Counted from the first letter of the stretch, positions 52,667-61,067 are shown. The stretch is DNA of 64,000 nt from Candidatus Aenigmatarchaeota archaeon (GCA_030018415.1 JASEGC010000001.1:1-64000); one strand, 5' to 3'. The notes: generated by a model from the sequence alone, not told the origin. Numbers and translations are program-made.

Positions 52667-53530
52667 ATGGAAAAACAGAATAGTATTAGGCTTTCTCCAA
52701 CGAGCATAGCATGTTATTTTGAATGTCCAAGAAAATTTTACTATAGATATATCATGGGTATAGAAGAAAAGCCTAAACCATCTAGAGTCAGAGGGAAAAT
52801 CGTTCACCGTGTCTTAGAACATTTCTTCACTTTCGTTGATTTAACCAATATAGAGATAGGAGAAACTTGGCAGGAACTATGGAAAAAATTCAGGAAAGTT
52901 TTATTCTCCCTACTCGAGACAGAATGGAACCAGATAGGAAAGATATACGATGATTGTTTTAATGATGAAAAACAAAAAACTCAATTCTTGAACGAGACAA
53001 AAGAATTCTTAGACTTTTATGCGGTAAAACTTGCATTTTCTCTGATGAACAAGATGAAGGAATTGGATAAAAACTCAGAATGGTTTGAGCAAGATATAAA
53101 AAGATTCTTTTATCCGAAGGATATGGAGATGAAATTGGAACTAGAAGGAGAAGATGTGGCTGGATTTGTCGACAAGACCATGAGTCTGTTCGGAAAAGGA
53201 ATCGCGATAGTCGATTATAAGACTTCCAAATGTTCATTGCCACATTTCATACCACCAGAACATTTGAAACAGGGAAAGGCGTACGCGTTTCTTTGGAATA
53301 AATTGTTTGGAGAATTGCCTAAACATGTTTCCTTCTACTATTTAAGGACTGGTGAGAGTGTTTTCTACCCTATCTCAGAAAGAGACATTGAAGAGATAAA
53401 GAATGATATAGAAACTATCAGAAGCAAGAAACCAGTAATAGATGAATTCCCGAAGAAAGAGACAAGACTCTGTGATTTCTGCGATTTTAGACAGTCTTGT
53501 TTTAAAAAAGAACCAATAGAAGAAAGTTAG
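52667..53530 (+). CDS. PD-(D/E)XK nuclease, RecB/Cas4-like with Fe-S cysteines
   Basis: It starts SPTSIACYFECPRKFYYRYI, with GKIVHRVLEHFF, the nuclease core AGFVDKTMSLF and IAIVDYKTSK, and C-terminal RLCDFCDFRQSC. One N-terminal plus three C-terminal Cys match the 4Fe-4S site of Cas4/AddB-like nucleases. No CRISPR array or other cas gene is present, so a DNA-repair role is more likely. ATG 52667 is used in preference to the upstream GTG. Confidence 0.85.
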   Translation: MEKQNSIRLSPTSIACYFECPRKFYYRYIMGIEEKPKPSRVRGKIVHRVLEHFFTFVDLTNIEIGETWQELWKKFRKVLFSLLETEWNQIGKIYDDCFNDEKQKTQFLNETKEFLDFYAVKLAFSLMNKMKELDKNSEWFEQDIKRFFYPKDMEMKLELEGEDVAGFVDKTMSLFGKGIAIVDYKTSKCSLPHFIPPEHLKQGKAYAFLWNKLFGELPKHVSFYYLRTGESVFYPISERDIEEIKNDIETIRSKKPVIDEFPKKETRLCDFCDFRQSCFKKEPIEES

Positions 53531-53580
53531 ATAAGTTTTAAATAAGAATTCTCTCATAGTAGGTTTGTTTTGTGAATATT

Positions 53581-55020
53581 ATGACAGAAGCTTTAACCAT
53601 TGCTGAGATCAGGAAATGGTTGGGAAATCCTGTAGTTAAAATGTTCTTGGGTACTGCAACCAAAGAGAGTGGTGAAGATAGAAAATTAATCATCGAATCT
53701 GCATTAGAGAGTGTAATCTTCGGGACAAAATGTGGCTTAACATGTAAATTTTATGCGTGGCTCATCGACTTCATAATCAAAAAATCTGCAGAATCTTTAG
53801 GAACAGATCCTAAACTGATTCTAGAAGGTCTTAAAGAACCAGTCTTCAGAAGGGGGATTGTTAATGTTCTAGAAGGAATAGCAAAATTTGGTGTTCAAAC
53901 ACCACAAACAACAGCTGCTCCTTTTCTTGTGGTGTGGCAGTTAACAAACGCTTGTAATTTAAGATGTAAACATTGCTATGCATCCGCTGATAACAAAGCA
54001 AAAGCAGATGAATTAACGACTGAAGAAGCGAAGAAGTTGATAGATGAGTTAGCCTATTGTGGTGTTGTTGCAATAGCATTTTCTGGTGGAGAACCCTTAA
54101 TCAGAAAAGATTTCTTTGAAATAGCAGAATATGCAAAGAAAAAAGATTTTTATCTATCTGTTGCGACCAACGGAATCCTGATAACAGCTAGGATAGCCAA
54201 AAAATTAAAGAGTTGTGTAGATTATGTCGAGGTTTCTCTGGATGGATTAAAAGAAACACATGAAAAATTCAGAGGAATTCCTGGAATTTTTGATAAGACA
54301 ATCAGAGGAATAAAAAATTGTGTTAAAGTTGGGTTAGATGTCTGTATTGCTCCGACTGTTACGAAGTACAACTTAAGGGAAATTCCTGAAATCCTTGAAC
54401 TCGCAAAAAAACTTAAAGTGAAGAGGTTCATCGCTTTTAATTTCATTCCTACTGGTAGAGGAAAAGATATTGCTGATCAAGACATATCACCAGAAGAGAG
54501 AGAGGGATTGTTAAAATTCTTCTACTCAAAGTTGTTGGATAATGATTATCCTGATGTGTTCTCTACAGCACCACAATATTCGAGGATAGCGATGATGGCA
54601 GCTAGAGCAGATTCAAATTCACCGATATTACCGACTCATTTTGCAGGTAAGGAAGCTAGAAAAGCATTGACTGGAAAAACACAAGCATTAGCAGATTTCA
54701 TAGGGGGGTGTGGTTGCGGAAGGATTTATTGTTGTATCCAACCAAACGGTGACGTGTGGCCCTGTGTTTTTATGCCTTTAAACGTCGGGAACATAAGGAA
54801 AAAACCATTTAAAGAAATTTGGTTGAACCAACCTGTCCTAAATTTATTGAGAGATCGTTCTAGATTGAAAGGACATTGCAGAATCTGTGAGTTTCGTAAC
54901 ATGTGTGGGGGTTGTAGGGCAAGAGCATTTGCTTACTTTAGAAATATCCATGCACCCGATCCTGGTTGTATTTTCAATAAAAAATACTGGGATGAAATTC
55001 AAAGAGATATGAGAATTTAA
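53581..55020 (+). CDS. Radical SAM/SPASM-domain protein
   Basis: SAM motif CNLRCKHCYASAD at about residue 130, preceded by a 120-residue helical N-terminal domain, GGEP-type motif (AFSGGEPLIRKDF) and a SPASM end (GCGCGRIYCCIQPNGDVWPC, then CRICEFRNMCGGCRARAFAY). The family includes heme-biosynthesis AhbC/AhbD and peptide-maturation enzymes. The substrate is unknown, and no precursor peptide gene is obvious. ATG 53581 is chosen three codons after the track start. Confidence 0.85.
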   Translation: MTEALTIAEIRKWLGNPVVKMFLGTATKESGEDRKLIIESALESVIFGTKCGLTCKFYAWLIDFIIKKSAESLGTDPKLILEGLKEPVFRRGIVNVLEGIAKFGVQTPQTTAAPFLVVWQLTNACNLRCKHCYASADNKAKADELTTEEAKKLIDELAYCGVVAIAFSGGEPLIRKDFFEIAEYAKKKDFYLSVATNGILITARIAKKLKSCVDYVEVSLDGLKETHEKFRGIPGIFDKTIRGIKNCVKVGLDVCIAPTVTKYNLREIPEILELAKKLKVKRFIAFNFIPTGRGKDIADQDISPEEREGLLKFFYSKLLDNDYPDVFSTAPQYSRIAMMAARADSNSPILPTHFAGKEARKALTGKTQALADFIGGCGCGRIYCCIQPNGDVWPCVFMPLNVGNIRKKPFKEIWLNQPVLNLLRDRSRLKGHCRICEFRNMCGGCRARAFAYFRNIHAPDPGCIFNKKYWDEIQRDMRI

Positions 55021-55045
55021 ATAATTCTCATTATATCTTATAATC

Positions 55046-55213
55046 ATGTGTTTAGCGACAACCGGAAAAGTAGTTGAACTGAAAGAAAAAGATGCTGTTG
55101 TTGATATCGAAGGTAAGAAAACTCATGCAAGAATAAACCCATCTATTTCTGTTAAGAAAGGTGATAAAGTAATCATTTTCAAGAATATCATACTAGAAAA
55201 AATTACTGAATAA
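55046..55213 (+). CDS. HypC/HupF-like protein (55 aa)
   Basis: Too short for the track. The start MCLATTGKVVELKEKDAVVD, with ISVKKGDKVIIFKNIILEKI, matches the HypC fold, including the functional N-terminal Cys2. It is shorter than usual HypC (about 75 aa). ATG follows a TATA-like TTATAAT closely, so the mRNA may be leaderless. HypC chaperones NiFe-hydrogenase large subunits. No hydrogenase is in the window, but a HypA-like gene lies at 31571. Confidence 0.7.
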   Translation: MCLATTGKVVELKEKDAVVDIEGKKTHARINPSISVKKGDKVIIFKNIILEKITE

Positions 55214-55364
55214 AGTGTATAAATTTTGTAATTGAAAATTTTATTGAGTACCTCAGTAGCTGAAGCTTAATGCACATATCCAACCCATGTCTCGTTTTTT
55301 ATTATATCTTCCCAATTATTTGTGTTTTTATTCTAAGTATGTTAAAATAACATGAGGATGCAAG

Positions 55365-55703
55365 ATGAAAGTAAAATGTAGTTTTTGTGGAAGAGACCCA
55401 TTCCTCTATCATATCTTTTCTCAGTGGTGTCTCACAAAAAAACCAGAAGAGTCGATAATCGTTGAAAGTACTGTAGCTTCTCATCTGGCTAGAAAGTTTA
55501 ACATAGGCTACTGGAAAAATAAGAGGGAAATCGATGTTGTAGTTTTTGGAAAAGAGTTATTCGGAGTTGAAGTCAAGTATAAAGAAAAAGCAGAATTTGC
55601 GAAAACTAGAGTTGGAAGAATAAGAAGTGTTATAACTTTGACAAAAAATGAATTTAACGAAAAACCTTTGGCAATACCAGTAAAGTTTTTCTTTCTTGTC
55701 TAG
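55365..55703 (+). CDS. Orphan C-terminal domain of an archaeal ATPase (DUF234/DUF4143-like)
   Basis: KCSFCGRDPFLYHIFSQWC and VASHLARKFNIGYWKNKREI, then DVVVFGKELFGVEVKYKEKA, match the C-terminal nuclease-like end of archaeal AAA ATPases (PF01637-type): a zinc pair, then D...E-V-K. The AAA domain itself is absent, so this is probably a gene fragment. The DxxxExK core is intact, so activity is possible. Confidence 0.6.
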   Translation: MKVKCSFCGRDPFLYHIFSQWCLTKKPEESIIVESTVASHLARKFNIGYWKNKREIDVVVFGKELFGVEVKYKEKAEFAKTRVGRIRSVITLTKNEFNEKPLAIPVKFFFLV

Positions 55704-55803
55704 AGTGTTAGATAGTTGTAAAGAAATAAAAAGCAAATTTAAACATAAATAATTAAGAGTAAAAAGCAATGAATCTTTAATTCAGGCTTAGTCATCTACA
55801 AAA

Positions 55804-55879
55804 GCCTCAGTAGCTTCAGCCTGGTTAAAGCGCCACACTGGTAATGTGGAGACCGCGGGTTCAAATCCCGCCTGAGGCT
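55804..55879 (+). tRNA. tRNA-Thr(GGU)
   Basis: Intronless 76-nt cloverleaf: acceptor GCCTCAG/CTGAGGC, D-stem GCTT/AAGC, anticodon stem CCACA/TGTGG with loop CTGGTAA (anticodon GGT), T-arm GCGGG-TTCAAAT-CCCGC, discriminator U, no encoded CCA. It is the only uninterrupted tRNA gene in the window. Confidence 0.95.
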
Positions 55880-55905
55880 TTTTAAAACATTAAATTCTAG
55901 AAGTT

Positions 55906-56379
55906 TCAGTAATACAACAGATGAACAAAACTTACTTGTTCCTTTTTTGGTAAATAGAATATTTCCATCAAATAGATTCCCAAACCTTTTACTGTTTTAT
56001 CTTCCCCCTCGTGAAATGTTTTTGATTCACCATCAATGCCCAACACAGCAGTATCATCATCTATGACTCCTAACAGAGTTATCATGTAAGTGACGTTCTC
56101 TTCTTCGACTTGAATGGATTGGCCCTCAAATAACCAGCATTTATGGTCTTCACAATAAGATCGTTTCATGATCGTTGGTACGGTTGTAGTAGTTATGATG
56201 ATAGTCGTGGGAGGAATGGTGGTAGTGAGTAAAGTAGTAGTTGGGGTAACTGTTGTTGTGGTTGTGACTGTGACAACCTCTTTTGGTAAACTTATTAATT
56301 CAGTTAAAATTCCAAGAATTACAATCAAAATTATCAGTAATAAAATTAATCCAAACTTTACAGGATTACTAACAGTCAT
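55906..56379 (-). CDS. Membrane-anchored protein with Thr-rich linker
   Basis: N-terminal transmembrane helix (FGLILLLIILIVILGILTEL), a 45-residue Thr-rich linker, then an ectodomain of about 85 residues starting with a Cys pair (SYCEDHKCWLFEGQSI). The linker is like those at 3-908. It probably displays a small domain on the cell surface. Function unknown. Confidence 0.6.
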   Translation of the reverse strand: MTVSNPVKFGLILLLIILIVILGILTELISLPKEVVTVTTTTTVTPTTTLLTTTIPPTTIIITTTTVPTIMKRSYCEDHKCWLFEGQSIQVEEENVTYMITLLGVIDDDTAVLGIDGESKTFHEGEDKTVKGLGIYLMEIFYLPKKEQVSFVHLLYY

Positions 56380-56423
56380 TAATCCTTAAAATAAGTTAAA
56401 AAAATTTATACTTGTACCCTAAG

Positions 56424-58451
56424 TCATCTAAGACCCATACAACCGTCATAGCAATCGAACATCGGTCTTCTTCTGCCGCTTGTGAATAACCAATATCCTC
56501 CAAACAAAAATACCAAGAATATTATTAACAAGATGAGTAGGATCCATGGTAACCATAGAAATATTCCTGTTGGAAAGATGGGCCATCTCCAAGGTCTTAT
56601 GACACGCATAGTTGAGGTAGCAGAATATTCAGTTGAATCTTTTGCAATTATAGTGAATTCATAATAGCCTTCTTCTGCATCACAAGGAACCGAAACATAA
56701 GCAGTAACAGTTTTCCTTTCATCAGGATCTAGTGTAATCGTACTTGGTACACCAGTTACCCACTCAGCTCCGATACCAGTTAAACTGATCGTAAAAGTAT
56801 CAGAAACTTTTCCTGTGTTTGTTACACCGAAAGTTATCCTCTCCTTCTGACAATTTTCTAGTATAAATTCTGGTTTTATTTCTACGTAAGGAATGCCAAC
56901 TTGAACTTCAAAATCTTTAGTCCATGTATCAGAAGTATGAATATTCCAAACAGTCACTTTGAACGATTGTTTTCCGGAGACGTCTTCAGGTACGGTAATA
57001 GTTACAAAAACATCTTTGCTTCCCCTAGCTGGTATGTCAAACTCTCCAGTGTAGAACGTTTTTGAAAATGCCTCCAACTTCATCTTTACATTTTTCTCGT
57101 ATTTCGTTCCACAACTCAAAACTCTAACGTAGACTTTGTTCCTTTCACCAGGCTTCAATTCTTCCTCAGTCCATATTTTTTCTACAGATAAACAATGCTC
57201 TGCCTCTCTCACATAATAACCAACAGGGCTTATCGAGAACGTTCTTGTAGAAGTATCTGTTTTAGTATCAACTTCTGCCTTCACTTTTATCGTATGCGGA
57301 CCTGTCGTATACTTATCAGTATCGATGGTAAACTGGAATGTCTCTGTGCCCAATTTATAGAATCTAATGCTAGCTGAATGAACTAGATTATCATCCACAT
57401 AACCTTTCACGTAAACTGTTTCAGGTAGACGAGCATAATTTAATGTTATAGGAGTCGAAACAAGGACTATATCACCTAAATCTGGATATTCATTGTCCAA
57501 GCTTATAGAACCCACTACAACCCTGTATCTATAAGGAATACAATCTTTGACATCCAATTCAGAATAAACATTCTCGATTATTGTTCCAGTCTCTACTTTA
57601 GCTCTAACATCATGAATTCCTTCATCCGAAAAATAGGCAGAGTAATGATAATCCACGCTGAAGGTTTTGGTTTGACCTCTGTCTAGATATTTTTCATCTC
57701 TGTCAATATAATGCCAATTTCCCCTATCATCTTCAACGTAGAATTTGGTTGTTACAAAAGTGTTATCAGGACCCTGTTCTAGATTCACACGAATCGACAT
57801 CTCAACAGTTTCATCCTGGCCCATACAAATCGTGTCTGGATTCACATCAAAATCCGATATTCTGAGTTTAACACCTTCTTCTTTTTTTCTGAGTGTTAAA
57901 TCTATTCTTTTAGTCTCAGTGCAAGCACATGTAACTGTGGCAGAATCTGAGTAATATCCATCTCTTGTGACTTCAACCTTGTGAGTGCCTAGCTGAATGT
58001 CAATAGTCAAATGGTCATCATATCCTTTGTATGAGTTATCCACGTATATGTTACCATCTATGGAATTGCCATTCTGGTCTTTCACGTAAATGTCAAGAGT
58101 ACAGTATCGCGGCTGGACAATTCTTTTTAGGTATATTACTTCATTAATCGGGTCACAACATGACCTACAATAAACCCAGATTGAGTCAGTTTCATAACCT
58201 TCAGCAGATGCTGTAATCTTGTTATTCGAGTATAGGATTGTGTTGAAAGTAACTTGTCCGTTCTCGTTTGTAGTAAGCTCTCCTCCGCTCCACGTCACCT
58301 TAGTTCCTCTCATGGGAACTCGCGTGTCTTCGTCTATGACAGTTATAGTCGTAGGACAATATTGTATTGCGTTAACATTAACAACAAAATTTAGGGTAAA
58401 GACTAATAGTAAAATGAACAAAATTAATATTGTATATTTACTCACAAACAT
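56424..58451 (-). CDS. Large surface protein with PEGA/NEW3-like repeats and C-terminal anchor
   Basis: The track extends to 58508, but ATG 58451, about 30 nt after a TATA-like CTTTAAATA, gives a proper signal peptide (YTILILFILLLVFTLNFVV). Two PEGA-like blocks (DEDTRVPMRGTKVTWSGGEL; GTHKVEVTRDGYYSDSATV) precede several CARDB/NEW3-type domains and a final membrane helix (LPWILLILLIIFLVFLFGGY). About 675 aa. A likely S-layer-associated or cell-envelope scaffold protein. Confidence 0.75.
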   Translation of the reverse strand: MFVSKYTILILFILLLVFTLNFVVNVNAIQYCPTTITVIDEDTRVPMRGTKVTWSGGELTTNENGQVTFNTILYSNNKITASAEGYETDSIWVYCRSCCDPINEVIYLKRIVQPRYCTLDIYVKDQNGNSIDGNIYVDNSYKGYDDHLTIDIQLGTHKVEVTRDGYYSDSATVTCACTETKRIDLTLRKKEEGVKLRISDFDVNPDTICMGQDETVEMSIRVNLEQGPDNTFVTTKFYVEDDRGNWHYIDRDEKYLDRGQTKTFSVDYHYSAYFSDEGIHDVRAKVETGTIIENVYSELDVKDCIPYRYRVVVGSISLDNEYPDLGDIVLVSTPITLNYARLPETVYVKGYVDDNLVHSASIRFYKLGTETFQFTIDTDKYTTGPHTIKVKAEVDTKTDTSTRTFSISPVGYYVREAEHCLSVEKIWTEEELKPGERNKVYVRVLSCGTKYEKNVKMKLEAFSKTFYTGEFDIPARGSKDVFVTITVPEDVSGKQSFKVTVWNIHTSDTWTKDFEVQVGIPYVEIKPEFILENCQKERITFGVTNTGKVSDTFTISLTGIGAEWVTGVPSTITLDPDERKTVTAYVSVPCDAEEGYYEFTIIAKDSTEYSATSTMRVIRPWRWPIFPTGIFLWLPWILLILLIIFLVFLFGGYWLFTSGRRRPMFDCYDGCMGLR

Positions 58452-58518
58452 ACTGTTGAATTTTACAGTAAAGTATTTAAAGTTTTCGCTACTCGATAGT
58501 AAAAACAAATGTGATAGA

Positions 58519-58842
58519 ATGAGAAAAAGAGTAAAAAAACCTTTTTCACAGACAAGAATAGCAAAGGAAAGGATAGAAAGGCTGTTTGATTTGGCTAAAG
58601 ATGAGTTAAAAAATCATCCTGAAAGAAGCAAAAAATACGTAGAACTTGCCAGAAAAATAGGTAAAAGGTACAACGTTAGGTTCACAAAAGGACAAAAAAG
58701 AAATTTCTGTAAGAGATGTAACCAATTGTTGATGCCAAACAAAACTTCTCAAGTCAGAATAGACTCAAAGAAAAAACTCATAATTATTAAGTGCATGGAT
58801 TGCGGTTATATATACAGATATCCCTACGAGAGGAGGAAATAA
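58519..58842 (+). CDS. rnp4: RNase P protein component 4 (Rpp21/Rpr2)
   Basis: The track ORF starts far upstream inside the divergent gene. ATG 58519 gives 107 aa with a basic helical N-terminus, LARKIGKRYNVRF, and zinc pairs NFCKRCNQLLMPN and IIIKCMDCGYIYRYPY. This is the archaeal Rpp21 pattern. It binds RNase P RNA for 5' tRNA maturation. First gene of the informational cluster. Confidence 0.92.
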   Translation: MRKRVKKPFSQTRIAKERIERLFDLAKDELKNHPERSKKYVELARKIGKRYNVRFTKGQKRNFCKRCNQLLMPNKTSQVRIDSKKKLIIIKCMDCGYIYRYPYERRK

Positions 58843-58843
58843 C

Positions 58844-59092
58844 TTGCCGTTCGACTGGAACCTTGTCAGCATCAGCTTAACAGTAGTTTTTATAGCAACA
58901 TTCGTTTTGTTCTACATATTCGACAACCTTGCAAAAATATGGAGTTTATGCGAAAAAAATAAAAGTTTTAAAGTATGTACATTAGGTTCATTACCAGTCA
59001 TCGTACTCATGCTTTTGTTGATAGCTGGCGGGTTGATAATGGTAATAAACATAACTGCATACATAATGATATCTGGAAGTACACGTGTTTAG
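58844..59092 (+). CDS. Small three-helix membrane protein
   Basis: TTG 58844 is supported by GAGGAGG about 7 nt upstream. Two to three hydrophobic helices (VSISLTVVFIATFVLFYIF; LPVIVLMLLLIAGGLIMVIN) with a Cys-containing loop. 82 aa. It lies between rnp4 and rps19e in a translation operon. Family unknown, perhaps a membrane tether. Confidence 0.55.
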   Translation: MPFDWNLVSISLTVVFIATFVLFYIFDNLAKIWSLCEKNKSFKVCTLGSLPVIVLMLLLIAGGLIMVINITAYIMISGSTRV

Positions 59093-59093
59093 T

Positions 59094-59510
59094 ATGAAAG
59101 ATGTGGATCCAAAGAGGTTCATCGAAGTTTGTAAAGAAGAATTGAAAAGGGTTGAAAAGATTAAACCACCCAGTTGGGCAAAATTTGCAAAAACTGGAAT
59201 GAGTAGAAAATTTCCTCCCAAACAAGAAGATTGGTGGTATACGAGAGCAGCATCAATACTGAGAAGAATTTATCTTGATGGTCCAGTCGGTGTTCAAAGA
59301 TTAAGGACATATTATGGCGGAAGAAAAGATAGAGGACATAAACCAGAAAGATTTAAGAAATCTGGAGGTAGTATAATTAGAAAATGCCTACAACAATTGG
59401 AATCAGCCGAACTGATACAAAAAAGTCAAAACACGAAAAAGAAAGGTAGAATAATCAGTGAAAAGGGAAAAAAATTTATAAGTAAAATATTATCCGAAGT
59501 GAAAAAATGA
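59094..59510 (+). CDS. rps19e: 30S ribosomal protein S19e
   Basis: S19e landmarks PPSWAKFAKTGMSRKFPP, DWWYTRAASILRRIYLDGPV and KPERFKKSGGSIIRKCLQQL. ATG 59094 is used rather than the GTG at 59085. About 138 aa, normal. It overlaps the PDCD5 gene by 4 nt, the usual archaeal pairing. Confidence 0.96.
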   Translation: MKDVDPKRFIEVCKEELKRVEKIKPPSWAKFAKTGMSRKFPPKQEDWWYTRAASILRRIYLDGPVGVQRLRTYYGGRKDRGHKPERFKKSGGSIIRKCLQQLESAELIQKSQNTKKKGRIISEKGKKFISKILSEVKK

Positions 59511-59773
59511 ATTATTTGACGCCTGAACAACTGCAACAACTGCAAGAATTGGAAAAGTTGAAGAAAATTGTGATGAGAAAAGTACTGACAAAAGAGGCCG
59601 TAGAAAGGCTGGGAAGGATAAGGATGGTTAAACCAGAGTTGGCTACACAGTTAGAACTTTATTTAGTGCAATTGTATCAGTCTGGTCAAATTAAGAGTGT
59701 GATCAATGATACTCAGTTGAAAAAAATATTGGACTCTATAACTCAGAGTCCAAAATTCAAGATAATCAAGTAA
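59507..59773 (+). CDS. DNA-binding protein, PDCD5/TFAR19 family
   Basis: C-terminal core LTKEAVERLGRIRMVKPELA and VINDTQLKKILDSITQ of archaeal PDCD5 homologues, after a short coiled N-terminus. 88 aa, shorter than the common 110-aa form. It follows rps19e with a 4-nt overlap, as in most archaea. Confidence 0.9.
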   Translation: MNYLTPEQLQQLQELEKLKKIVMRKVLTKEAVERLGRIRMVKPELATQLELYLVQLYQSGQIKSVINDTQLKKILDSITQSPKFKIIK

Positions 59774-59778
59774 TTCAA

Positions 59779-60003
59779 ATGACAAAAACTAAAAAAGTTG
59801 GCTTGACAGGAAAGTTTGGATCAAGATATGGGAGAGGAGTTAAAATTGTATATGAAAAAATAGAAAGAAAGCAAAAACTAAAGTATACATGTCCAAATTG
59901 TAAAAGAACATCGGTCAAGAGAATTTCAGCTGGCATTTGGCAATGTATGAAATGTCATACAAAATTTGCTGGTGGGGCGTATTCTCCAAAGACTGAATCA
60001 TAA
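59779..60003 (+). CDS. rpl37ae: 50S ribosomal protein L37Ae (L43e)
   Basis: GKFGSRYGRGVKIVYEKIE, then YTCPNCKRTSVKRISAGIWQ and CMKCHTKFAGGAYSPKT, the complete L37Ae zinc ribbon. 74 aa. It is located between the PDCD5 gene and rpoP, a conserved archaeal order. Confidence 0.95.
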   Translation: MTKTKKVGLTGKFGSRYGRGVKIVYEKIERKQKLKYTCPNCKRTSVKRISAGIWQCMKCHTKFAGGAYSPKTES

Positions 60004-60012
60004 AGTGATGAA

Positions 60013-60175
60013 ATGGTTTTTAAATGTATAAAATGTAAGAGTGTGGTTGAGGAATTAGAAGAAAGAATCAGATGTCCTTATTGCGGGCATACTTGTTTGG
60101 TTTGAAGCCAGCAAGGCCCAGAGAATTTTCGTTAAAATGAGGCCCGAAGTAATTAAGAGAGTACAAGCTAGATAG
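60013..60175 (+). CDS. rpoP: RNA polymerase subunit P (Rpb12-like), gene with BHB intron
   Basis: Exon 1 (60013-60090) encodes MVFKCIKCKSVVEELEERIR and CPYCGH. Exon 2 (60122-60175) encodes RIFVKMRPEVIKRVQAR. Joined, they form a standard 43-aa RpoP with two zinc Cys pairs and the family ending RPxVxKRVxAR. Read without splicing, the gene would stop after four extra codons and lose the conserved tail. Position after rpl37ae is the usual archaeal rpoP site. As an essential small subunit it must be produced, which supports splicing. Confidence 0.88.
60091..60121 (+). other. 31-nt BHB intron in rpoP
   Basis: Central helix GGGC (60085-60088, exon 1)/GCCC (60116-60119), bulges ATA (60089-60091) and AGA (60120-60122), intron stem CTTG (60092-60095)/CAAG (60112-60115). 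Cutting each bulge after its second base removes exactly 60091-60121, the same interval demanded by protein homology. The outer exon helix is weak, so this is a relaxed HBh' motif. Confidence 0.85.
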
Positions 60176-60252
60176 AATTATTTCTCGTAATCCTCTCTAA
60201 TTCTTCTTTTTGATTTATATGAATGGGTTTCCTATTATATTATCGATAAAAA

Positions 60253-60480
60253 ATGCAAGCAACTTTAAAGATTGAATGCAAGAACCCTGAAATTATTAAA
60301 AAAAGTTTATTACCTGATATCAAAGAAAGAAAAGATTTAAAGATTAATTTGAAAACTGATAAAAATAATTTAATCATAAAAATCGAATCTAAAAAGATAA
60401 GTTATTTAAAAGCTGTTATCAATACATATTTATCTCTTGTCAAGACTTTGAAAGAACTGGAGGAATTACATGATCACTAA
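60253..60480 (+). CDS. pcc1: KEOPS complex subunit Pcc1
   Basis: 75-aa CTAG/Pcc1-type protein: KSLLPDIKERKDLKINLKT and IKIESKKISYLKAVINTYLS match the dimerising Pcc1 fold with the PD motif. KEOPS makes t6A37 in tRNA, the substrate of the methylthiotransferase at 14902. It overlaps the prefoldin gene by 11 nt, a common archaeal pairing. Confidence 0.88.
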   Translation: MQATLKIECKNPEIIKKSLLPDIKERKDLKINLKTDKNNLIIKIESKKISYLKAVINTYLSLVKTLKELEELHDH

Positions 60481-60805
60481 AGAAGATAGAAAATTGCTTG
60501 ACCAATTTCAATCGTACCAACAACAACTTCAAGCGATACTAATACAGAAAGAAAACTTAAGATTGCAGATACTTGAGGTCGATAAAGCTGTAGAAGAATT
60601 AGAATTAAGCAAGGAGAAAGAGGCTTATAAAATCGCTGGACCAATAATGATAAAGAAAAGTTCCGTTGACTTGAAGAACGAATTAAAAGAAAAGAAAGAG
60701 AATTACAATTTGAGGATAAAAACTCTGGAAAAAGCCGAAAATAGAATAACAAACAGTTTAAGAGAGATGGAACCCAAGTTAAAAGAAATAATAAAAGAAG
60801 GTTGA
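60470..60805 (+). CDS. pfdB: Prefoldin beta subunit
   Basis: Two coiled-coil arms around a hairpin with FQSYQQQLQAILIQKENLRL and AYKIAGPIMIKKSSVDLKNE. 111 aa, normal. With an alpha subunit encoded elsewhere it forms the hexameric chaperone that hands unfolded proteins to the thermosome. Confidence 0.93.
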   Translation: MITKEDRKLLDQFQSYQQQLQAILIQKENLRLQILEVDKAVEELELSKEKEAYKIAGPIMIKKSSVDLKNELKEKKENYNLRIKTLEKAENRITNSLREMEPKLKEIIKEG

Positions 60806-60809
60806 TTCT

Positions 60810-61067
60810 ATGAAAAACATAGAACCGATCATCAAGCTGTTGACAGTTATAATCGAAGATAGAACTGTGCCGAGAAATATAAGGGCTGCCGCAGAAGAGG
60901 CAAAAAAAGAGTTAACTGAAAAAAGTGATAATACTTGGGATATAAGGTTGAGTTCAGCCATATCAACACTCGATGATATAATCAACGATCCAAACATGCC
61001 CATTTATACAAGAACACAGATATGGAATGTTGTGAGTATGTTAGAGGCTGTTAAAAGAGAATTATAA
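60810..61067 (+). CDS. UPF0147 family protein
   Basis: VIIEDRTVPRNIRAAAEEAK and INDPNMPIYTRTQIWNVVSM are clear UPF0147 landmarks. 85 aa, all helical. The function is unknown. It follows prefoldin by 4 nt. It is a conserved small archaeal protein and a normal member of this cluster. Confidence 0.9.
   Translation: MKNIEPIIKLLTVIIEDRTVPRNIRAAAEEAKKELTEKSDNTWDIRLSSAISTLDDIINDPNMPIYTRTQIWNVVSMLEAVKREL

Noticed and set aside
52667-53530. Cas4 of a CRISPR system
   Set aside because: No repeats, spacers or other cas genes are visible in the window.
58219-58518. N-terminal extension of the Rpp21 ORF in the track
   Set aside because: It lies inside the divergent surface protein gene. ATG 58519 fits the family start.
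60091-60121. Simple frameshift or natural C-terminal variant of rpoP
   Set aside because: The downstream frame encodes the exact conserved tail and the 31 nt fold as a BHB with cuts at the homology-defined ends.
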